From: Eubacteriales bacterium
GTDB taxonomy: Bacteria; Bacillota; Clostridia; Lachnospirales; Lachnospiraceae
DNA length: 38,475 bases
Assembly (NCBI GenBank): GCA_030533235.1
Contig: JAUNJN010000022.1
Span: 1 to 38,475 of the forward strand
Reading direction: 5' to 3'
This document shows positions 32,843 through 38,475 of the stretch, one piece after another; position 1 is the stretch's first letter; the number at the start of each line of letters is the position of its first letter. Made by a program: the position numbers and the translations under genes. Below the pieces are notes generated by a model. The model saw nothing but the letters and a program-made list of their open reading frames with translations, was not told the DNA's origin and did no database searches.

Positions 32843-33535
32843 TTACATCTTTGAAACCATCTCACATAACAATTTTACGCTATGTGTAATAGCCTTTGCC
32901 TCAAATGCCGGATAATCTTCTGTCGCACTATCATCTGCTTTATCCGATATAGCTCGGATAATCAAAAACGGAATCCCGTTCAGGTATGCGGTTTGTGCTA
33001 TCGCAGCACCTTCCATTTCTGTACAATATCCTGCAAACAAATCAGTAATCACTTGTTTTTTTGAGCGATCGGAAATAAATTGATCCCCGCTTACAATTCT
33101 TCCCTCAAACACCTTAATATCCGGATTCACACGTTCACAACAACATTTTGCCAATTCCCGCATACTTTCATCCGCAACAAATATTGATTGTTCCATTCTT
33201 GGAATCACACCCGGCTCATATCCAAACCCGGTTGCATCCATATCATGTTGCAAAGCATCTGTTGAGAGAACGATATCCCCAATGTTGATTTCATTATTCA
33301 AGCTACCTGCAATTCCTGTATTCACTACAGCATCTACACCAAATACGTCGATTAATATCTGGGTACAAATACCCGCATTTACTTTTCCGATACCGGAGCG
33401 TACAACCACTACCTCCTTTTCATAAAGCTTTCCCTTGTAAAAATCCATAGAGGCTATCACTTTTATGCAAACATCCGTCATTTTCTCCTTGATGCGGCTA
33501 ACCTCTTCATCCATTGCTCCAATAATTCCTAACAC
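32843..33535 (-). CDS. mtnN: 5'-methylthioadenosine/S-adenosylhomocysteine nucleosidase
   Basis: A 230-residue cytosolic nucleosidase that removes adenine from SAH and MTA. N-terminal GIIGAMDEE (E10/E11 catalytic pair), the FYKGKLYEKEVVVVRSGIGKVNA segment, VNTGIAGSL, MEGAAIAQ and catalytic D198 (RAISDKADD). The start is GTG at 33535, AAGGAGG 10 nt upstream. Flanked by ykgJ (15 nt) and luxS (32 nt), so one operon for the activated methyl cycle. Confidence 0.96.
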   Translation of the reverse strand: MLGIIGAMDEEVSRIKEKMTDVCIKVIASMDFYKGKLYEKEVVVVRSGIGKVNAGICTQILIDVFGVDAVVNTGIAGSLNNEINIGDIVLSTDALQHDMDATGFGYEPGVIPRMEQSIFVADESMRELAKCCCERVNPDIKVFEGRIVSGDQFISDRSKKQVITDLFAGYCTEMEGAAIAQTAYLNGIPFLIIRAISDKADDSATEDYPAFEAKAITHSVKLLCEMVSKM

Positions 33536-33550
33536 GATACGACTTCCTCC

Positions 33551-34243
33551 TTAAAGTATTTCTATCTTCTTTGTTGCCTCTCGAATCATTTCGACCAGGT
33601 TTCTATATGCCTTTGCATCTTCAGACACTTCTACATCTTTTACATAAAATGTATTTAATACGTAGATTGCAATCTCGTTCATTATTTCGCTTGTCCCACG
33701 TTCACGAAGTGCTATCATACGGCTTCCTGTCATACGAATAAAATTATGCCATGCAAGAACAAATATTTCCTGCTCCCTTATGTTGTCTGTATCTATCCAT
33801 TTTTTCACCTTCATTTTTGCTCGAACTTCTTTTGCGCATTCATCCTTCTGTAAAAAATAGGAAAAACCGTTTTCATCATACACTCTTCCAAGCGGAAACA
33901 GCCGACAGACTGATGGCCTTGCTGCATGGATACTGCATCTCCCGTTCTCATTTAAAAAACTGCAGGCATCATTCTCGTTCATGCGAAGATTCGGCAAAAT
34001 CAATCCATCCACCAGATTCAGTTCAATTTTCCCCGTTTGAATCAACGTTTCAAATGAAACCCGTGTTTCGTATGCACACGTTTTCATTCGCCATATATCA
34101 AAAGGATCCAATATAATCGACTGTCCCATGCCCGTACAACACTTATGGCATCCGCTGCATCCATCCGTGTCAAGTCTTACCATATCATTTAATCCATATG
34201 TATGTCTGTCTGATATATCATTAAAATTACATTCTCGAAGCAT
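33551..34243 (-). CDS. YkgJ-family cysteine-cluster protein
   Basis: 230 residues from ATG at 34243, GAAGGAG upstream. N-terminal CSGCHKCC (29-36) with C-x2-C-x2-CC and the second cluster CSFLNENGRCSIHAARPSVCRLFPLG (about 80-110), which together make the zinc or iron-sulfur site seen in YkgJ/FliB-like proteins. The C-terminal half is helical. Its activity is unknown. Here it leads the mtnN-luxS operon behind its own promoter at 34284-34312. Confidence 0.9.
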   Translation of the reverse strand: MLRECNFNDISDRHTYGLNDMVRLDTDGCSGCHKCCTGMGQSIILDPFDIWRMKTCAYETRVSFETLIQTGKIELNLVDGLILPNLRMNENDACSFLNENGRCSIHAARPSVCRLFPLGRVYDENGFSYFLQKDECAKEVRAKMKVKKWIDTDNIREQEIFVLAWHNFIRMTGSRMIALRERGTSEIMNEIAIYVLNTFYVKDVEVSEDAKAYRNLVEMIREATKKIEIL

Positions 34244-34283
34244 TCTTATACTCCTTCTTTCGCTTGTTACGTACACCCTAATC

Positions 34284-34312
34284 AATATATCAACAAACTC
34301 GATTCAAATCAA
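34284..34312 (-). promoter_or_regulatory. Promoter of the ykgJ-mtnN-luxS operon
   Basis: TTGATT (34307-34312), 17-nt spacer, TATATT (34284-34289) with TGA upstream (extended -10) on the minus strand. Confidence 0.8.
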
Positions 34313-34315
34313 CAT

Positions 34316-34349
34316 AAAAATCCCAGCGAAGGCATATCCCCCGCCGGGA
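34316..34349 (-). terminator. Intrinsic terminator of the sugar importer operon
   Basis: TCCCGGCG with CGCTGGGA (34342-34349 and 34321-34328), one G-U pair, 13-nt loop, followed by five T. The terminator overlaps the upstream edge of the ykgJ promoter by nothing but 4 nt. Confidence 0.8.
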
Positions 34350-34378
34350 AATTCTATCAAAAAAAATTTTCAAATGGA

Positions 34379-35569
34379 TTAGTTCTTCTCAATTAACTTT
34401 CCGCCACGCTTTGATACAACATCAAAGATTACAGCAAGCAACAATACACCGCCCTTTACAACCTTCTGAAGGTTCTGGTCTACACCCATGAGTGACATAC
34501 CAAGGTTGATAACACCCATAAGGATTGCACCGATAATAACTCCCGGTACTGTACCAATACCGCCATAAGCAGAAGCACCACCAATGAAACATGATGCAAT
34601 CGCATCCATCTCATAGTTCTGACCATATGTTGGCTGTGCAGAAGACAAACGAGCAATCGTAACCATACCTGCAAGTGCAGATAAGAATCCCATGTTAAGG
34701 TATGCAAGGAAATACACCTTGTTTGTGTTAATACCGGAAAGCTTTGTAGCCTTCTCGTTACCACCTACCGCATAGAACGAACGACCGGTCGTGGTGTTAG
34801 ATGTAATGTATCCGTAAACAAAGATGACAATCAATACCCAGATAAGCACACTAGGAATACCTTTATGCTGTGCAAGCTTATATGTAACCCAGATAATGAC
34901 TGCAGAGATGATTGCAACCTTTACAATCAATCCTGGGAAGTTTCCCGCATCATAACCTTTTTTCTTCTTACCAAAATAGCTAAGTAACTGCAAGGTGATA
35001 AAAATCAAAACAGCAACACAGCCTGCAATCATACATGTTGCGTTAATTTCACTTGCTCCAAGAAAATCTTTAATATAACAGTCAGCACCACCACCAAACA
35101 ACTTTACAAAGCTTTTCTTGTCTGCAATTGAAACTGTCATACCATCCAAAACAACATTACTTAAGCCTCGGAAAATCAACATACCGGCAAGCGTTACGAT
35201 AAACGGAGGAATTCGTACAAACGCAATCCAAAATCCCTGCCATGCACCGATTAATGTACCAACAAGCAACATAATTAAAATAGCAACAACAATATTTACG
35301 TTGTTTTCCACCATAAGCTTTGCGCCGATGGCACCAACAAAACATACAACCGATCCAACAGAAAGATCGATATTACCACCTGTCAAAATACATAAAAGCA
35401 TACCTGTTGCAAGAATAAACACATATGCATTTTGAGAAATTAAATTACTGATATTCATCGGAAGCAAGATTGCCCCTTCCGTCTTCCATGCAAAGAAGCC
35501 GGTAACTAATATCAGAACGAAAATCATTGTAAGTTTTTTCGCTATATCTACAGCTTTTGCTTTACTCAT
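34379..35569 (-). CDS. mmsB: Monosaccharide ABC importer permease (GguB/MmsB type)
   Basis: A 396-residue inner-membrane subunit with 8-10 hydrophobic segments. Conserved segments GGNIDLSVGSVVCFVGAIGA, RIPPFIVTLAGMLIFRGLSN and NTTTGRSFYAVGGNEKATKLSG, where the last is the EAA-like coupling loop to the ATPase. The extra central cytosolic or loop region about 165-225 (YFGKKKKGYD) is the pattern of the multiple-monosaccharide type, longer than RbsC. It follows the ATPase gene after 3 nt and ends at the hairpin 34316-34349. Confidence 0.93.
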   Translation of the reverse strand: MSKAKAVDIAKKLTMIFVLILVTGFFAWKTEGAILLPMNISNLISQNAYVFILATGMLLCILTGGNIDLSVGSVVCFVGAIGAKLMVENNVNIVVAILIMLLVGTLIGAWQGFWIAFVRIPPFIVTLAGMLIFRGLSNVVLDGMTVSIADKKSFVKLFGGGADCYIKDFLGASEINATCMIAGCVAVLIFITLQLLSYFGKKKKGYDAGNFPGLIVKVAIISAVIIWVTYKLAQHKGIPSVLIWVLIVIFVYGYITSNTTTGRSFYAVGGNEKATKLSGINTNKVYFLAYLNMGFLSALAGMVTIARLSSAQPTYGQNYEMDAIASCFIGGASAYGGIGTVPGVIIGAILMGVINLGMSLMGVDQNLQKVVKGGVLLLAVIFDVVSKRGGKLIEKN

Positions 35570-35572
35570 ACT

Positions 35573-37129
35573 CTATTCTCCTTTTCCGCTGGATTTTAAA
35601 ATATGTGACATGATGATTTCCTGAGACGCTTCCTCGCCTTCGAGCTCCCCTACGATTTTTCCTTCATTCATCACATAAATTCTATCGCACATACCTAAAA
35701 TTTCAGGAAGCTCGGATGAAATCATAATAACTGATTTACCTTCAGAAACCAACTGATTAATAATGCAATATATTTCGTATTTTGCTCCAACGTCAATTCC
35801 TCTTGTAGGTTCATCCAAGATAAGTACTTCCGGATCTGCAAACATCCACTTTGCAAGCAATACCTTCTGTTGATTACCACCACTTAAATTACCGACATTT
35901 TGTTCCACTGTCGGGCACTTTGTACGGAGCTTGTCTTTGTATTCAACAGCAACTGCATACTCTTTGTCCTTATCGATAACACCATGGTTACTGACCGCAT
36001 CCAAATTTGCAAGTGTTGTATTAATCTTAATCGGGTTACTTAAAATAAGTCCGTTTCCTTTTCGATCCTCCGTTACATATGCAAGTCCATGCTTAATTGC
36101 GTCCTGAACACTCTTAAACACAACCGGTTTTCCATTCATAAGTATTTCTCCGGAAATGTTTTCTCCGTAGCTTCTGCCGAATACACTCATAGCAAGCTCG
36201 GTACGTCCGGCTCCCATCAATCCTGAAATACCAAGCACTTCACCCTTTTTTACATGAAAGCTGACATTGTCAACCACCTTGCGTTCCTTATTGATCGGAT
36301 GATGTACCGTCCAGTTTTTGATTTCCATCAGGGTTTCGGCGTCGACAAGGCGTTTTTTCATATCGAGTCCTCTTCTTGGGAACCGATCTGCAATTTCACG
36401 ACCTACCATGCCCTTAATGATACGACCCTCGGATATATCATCCGTCTGCTTATCCAACGTCTCAATTGTTGATCCATCTCGTATTACCGTAATTTTATCT
36501 GCTACATAAGAAATCTCATTTAATTTGTGAGAAATAATAATGGATGTGAGTCCATCCTTTTTGAATTTGAGCATCAACTCAAGCAACGCTTTCGAATCAT
36601 CCTCGTTAAGGGATGCCGTCGGCTCATCCAAAATGAGCAGCTTTGCATTCTTGGCCAAAGCCTTTGCTATTTCAACAAGCTGCTGCTTACCAACACCAAT
36701 ATCCTTAACAAGTGTTTGCGGCGACTCTGACAGACCAACTGTTTCGAGATACTTAGCTGCTTTACCATATGTTTCAGTCCAGTTAATCTTCCATTTATGT
36801 CCCTGCTCATTGCCAAGAAACATATTTTCCCCGATGGTCATGTACGGAACAAGAGCTAACTCCTGATGAATAATTACGATACCTTTTCGCTCACTGTCTT
36901 TGATATTATTGAAATGACAAACCTCACCATCATACATAATATCACCCTCATATGAGCCATATGGATATATTCCACTCAATACATTCATCAAAGTTGATTT
37001 TCCGGCTCCGTTCTCACCAACCAAAGCATGGATTTCGCCCTCTTCAACTTTGAGATTTACGTTATCAAGTGCCTTTACGCCAGGGAATGTCTTGGTAATG
37101 TTTTTCATTTCCAATAAGATTTTTGCCAT
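35573..37129 (-). CDS. mmsA: Monosaccharide ABC importer ATP-binding protein, duplicated NBD (GguA/MmsA type)
   Basis: 518 residues with two tandem NBDs. First: Walker [10 protein letters not shown] (38-46), then [13 protein letters not shown], which is the GguA/XylG-type segment, signature in [13 protein letters not shown] and Walker [12 protein letters not shown]. Second: degenerate Walker [10 protein letters not shown], signature LSGGNQQK, Walker [15 protein letters not shown]. Only the first is expected to hydrolyse ATP fully, as in related sugar importers. Located 3 nt before the permease gene and about 107 nt after the binding-protein gene, with a hairpin in between. Confidence 0.95.
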   Translation of the reverse strand: MAKILLEMKNITKTFPGVKALDNVNLKVEEGEIHALVGENGAGKSTLMNVLSGIYPYGSYEGDIMYDGEVCHFNNIKDSERKGIVIIHQELALVPYMTIGENMFLGNEQGHKWKINWTETYGKAAKYLETVGLSESPQTLVKDIGVGKQQLVEIAKALAKNAKLLILDEPTASLNEDDSKALLELMLKFKKDGLTSIIISHKLNEISYVADKITVIRDGSTIETLDKQTDDISEGRIIKGMVGREIADRFPRRGLDMKKRLVDAETLMEIKNWTVHHPINKERKVVDNVSFHVKKGEVLGISGLMGAGRTELAMSVFGRSYGENISGEILMNGKPVVFKSVQDAIKHGLAYVTEDRKGNGLILSNPIKINTTLANLDAVSNHGVIDKDKEYAVAVEYKDKLRTKCPTVEQNVGNLSGGNQQKVLLAKWMFADPEVLILDEPTRGIDVGAKYEIYCIINQLVSEGKSVIMISSELPEILGMCDRIYVMNEGKIVGELEGEEASQEIIMSHILKSSGKGE

Positions 37130-37172
37130 CGATTATCCTCCCTGCAACTATATTTGCTATCTTTTCCTAAAA

Positions 37173-37200
37173 ACAGACGGGTAAAAGCTTACCCGTCTGT
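37173..37200 (-). terminator. Perfect hairpin between the binding-protein and ATPase genes (attenuator)
   Basis: ACAGACGGGTAA (37173-37184) and TTACCCGTCTGT (37189-37200), 12 bp, 4-nt loop; minus strand continues TTTTTAGG. Partial termination here would leave more binding-protein mRNA than ATPase/permease mRNA, a common arrangement. Confidence 0.85.
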
Positions 37201-37236
37201 CAAAATTTCATAAGTCTTTTGGGTATTGACTATATA

Positions 37237-38316
37237 CTACTTCAACTGATCCTCTGTGTAGTATCCTGAGTCAATTAACAATTCCTTATAGTTGTTAACA
37301 TCTGCAAATACAGGCTCGCAAAGGTATGAAGGAATGATACCTGTACCATTGTCGTATGTCTCCTTGTCGTTGATAGGAGCTTCCTTACCCTGCATAATAG
37401 CGTCAACCATCTCTACTACCTTTGAAGCAAGTGTACGTGTATCCTTGAAGATTGACATAGACTGCTTTCCTGCAATCATGTTCTTAACGCTTGCGATATC
37501 ACAATCCTGACCTGTGATAATCGGCCATGCACCTGTGTAGTTTGCCTCAAGTGAGTTCGTTACACCAAGAGCTGTTGAGTCATTTGAGCAAAGAACTGCA
37601 TCAAGTACTGTACCATCCGCATAGTTTGCAGAAATGATAGCATCCATTCTTGACTGAGCTGTCTCTGTTGACCAGTTAGCTGTAGCAACCTCTTCAAATG
37701 ATGTCTGACCAGACTTTACAACCAACTTGCCGCTGTCAATGTATGGCTGTAATACATCCATAGCACCGCCGAAGAAGAATCTGGCATTGTTATCACCAGG
37801 ATCACCTGTTACAAGCTCAATGTTGAACGGACCTGCTGCATTCTTAAGGTCAAGCTTCTCTTCGATATACTCACCCTGCTTTGTACCAACCATGTAGTTA
37901 TCAAATGTTGCATAATATGTAACAGCATCAGAATTCATAATAAGACGGTCATATGCGATAACCGGAATATTCTTTTCCTTAGCCTGTGCCAATACTGTTC
38001 CAAGAGAATCACCATCGATTGAAGCGATAACAAGAACTTCACAACCTGAACTAATCATGTTCTCAATCTGTGAAACCTGTGTAGCGATATCATTGGATGC
38101 ATACTGAAGATCAACTGTGTAACCAGCTTTCTCAAGCTGCTCCTTCATGTTTGCACCATCCTGATTCCATCTCTGAAGATCCTTTGTAGGCATTGCTACT
38201 CCGACCTTACCGCCTTTGCCATCCCCGCTTCCGCTATCTGACTTTTTGCCGCAGCCTGCGAGCATAGTCATAACCATCAATGTAGCGAGAAGTAAAGCTA
38301 GAATTTTTTTCTTCAT
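37237..38316 (-). CDS. chvE: Monosaccharide-binding lipoprotein (ChvE-like)
   Basis: 359 residues from ATG at 38316 (GGAGG upstream), exported. Lipobox LAGC (19-22) with Cys22. The mature chain begins with a flexible KKSDSGSGDGKGGK spacer and then the periplasmic-binding-protein fold VGVAMPTKDLQRWNQDG (family ligand residue W near 49). The LIMNSDAVTYYATFDN and LCSNDSTALGVTNSLEAN segments match the ChvE/GguAB binders. It is the first gene of the importer operon. Sugar specificity is not predictable by eye. Confidence 0.92.
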   Translation of the reverse strand: MKKKILALLLATLMVMTMLAGCGKKSDSGSGDGKGGKVGVAMPTKDLQRWNQDGANMKEQLEKAGYTVDLQYASNDIATQVSQIENMISSGCEVLVIASIDGDSLGTVLAQAKEKNIPVIAYDRLIMNSDAVTYYATFDNYMVGTKQGEYIEEKLDLKNAAGPFNIELVTGDPGDNNARFFFGGAMDVLQPYIDSGKLVVKSGQTSFEEVATANWSTETAQSRMDAIISANYADGTVLDAVLCSNDSTALGVTNSLEANYTGAWPIITGQDCDIASVKNMIAGKQSMSIFKDTRTLASKVVEMVDAIMQGKEAPINDKETYDNGTGIIPSYLCEPVFADVNNYKELLIDSGYYTEDQLK

Positions 38317-38364
38317 ATCTTCTACCTCCATTTTGAAAATATATTTAAAATGCTTTTTACAAGT

Positions 38365-38377
38365 ATGATATTATCAT
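38365..38377 (-). promoter_or_regulatory. Palindrome on the -10 of the sugar importer promoter
   Basis: ATGATA-T-TATCAT, a 13-nt perfect palindrome. It contains a TAATAT (38368-38373) with TGA upstream, a plausible extended -10. The -35 is poor. An operator for a sugar-responsive repressor or activator is possible; no cre box was identified by eye. The rest of 38378-38475 is AT-rich and holds nothing I recognise. Confidence 0.4.
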
Positions 38378-38475
38378 GAAAACAATAGTAAAAAAATACG
38401 AGGTGCTTGAAATTTTTACGAATATTACTTTGGCTATTAAATATCGCAACTTATACTATGATTTTTTGATTGTTT

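Noticed and set aside
1-38475. CRISPR array, tRNA/rRNA genes, insertion sequences, integrases, phage or toxin-antitoxin genes
   Set aside because: None seen on either strand; the repeats present are short coding or regulatory ones.

Overview
The window is a low-GC, densely packed chromosomal segment of a Gram-positive, spore-capable member of the Clostridia, most likely Lachnospiraceae. The reasons are an alpha/beta small acid-soluble spore protein, DUF5688 and DUF4364 proteins that are typical of that group, a rho-rpmE-DUF1385-prmC-prfA cluster, a tig-clpP-clpX-engB cluster, and a sortase-anchored surface protein ending in SPKTG. All genes but one (DUF4364 at 21056-21574) lie on the minus strand. 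I see no tRNA, rRNA, CRISPR array, insertion sequence, integrase or phage gene, so this is mostly core chromosome with a few accessory modules.

Layout from left to right; transcription runs right to left. 1-2625: efflux/export ABC module with two HlyD-type adaptors flanking a MacB-type ATPase; the permease would lie beyond the left edge. 2767-5101: TetR regulator, stand-alone receiver protein and rarA. 5364-6544: cold-shock protein and a DUF5688 protein. 6788-7846: hisC with its own strong promoter. 7919-11146: esterase, uppP and pepD in tandem. 11210-11608: PH-domain protein. 11688-13474: Na/Pi symporter-PhoU protein preceded by an overlapping, previously easy-to-miss 47-residue membrane microprotein. 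13597-15851: ABC-2 exporter with a small secreted Cys-containing protein downstream and a possible 41-residue ORF upstream.

15959-20809: rho, rpmE, yqhQ (DUF1385), prmC and prfA (termination, ribosome and release-factor functions). 21056-21574: DUF4364, the only plus-strand gene, which overlaps engB tail to tail. 21549-25339: tig, clpP, clpX, engB (protein folding and turnover, ribosome assembly). 25557-25760: spore protein. 25878-31544: giant cell-wall-anchored surface protein. 31776-32174: orphan 81-residue protein behind a strong promoter and a leader that can fold as a three-way junction. 32331-34243: ykgJ-mtnN-luxS (SAH detoxification and AI-2 formation). 34379-38316: ChvE/GguA/GguB-type monosaccharide ABC importer with a strong hairpin after the binding-protein gene.

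The best leads for something undescribed are the NptA-coupled microprotein, the structured leader with its orphan protein, the small ORF and secreted protein bracketing the ABC-2 exporter, and the TetR-receiver pair with matching palindromes. No single large novel system is obvious. Start codons were re-chosen using visible Shine-Dalgarno (SD) sequences; family names come from motif recognition by eye, not from database searches.
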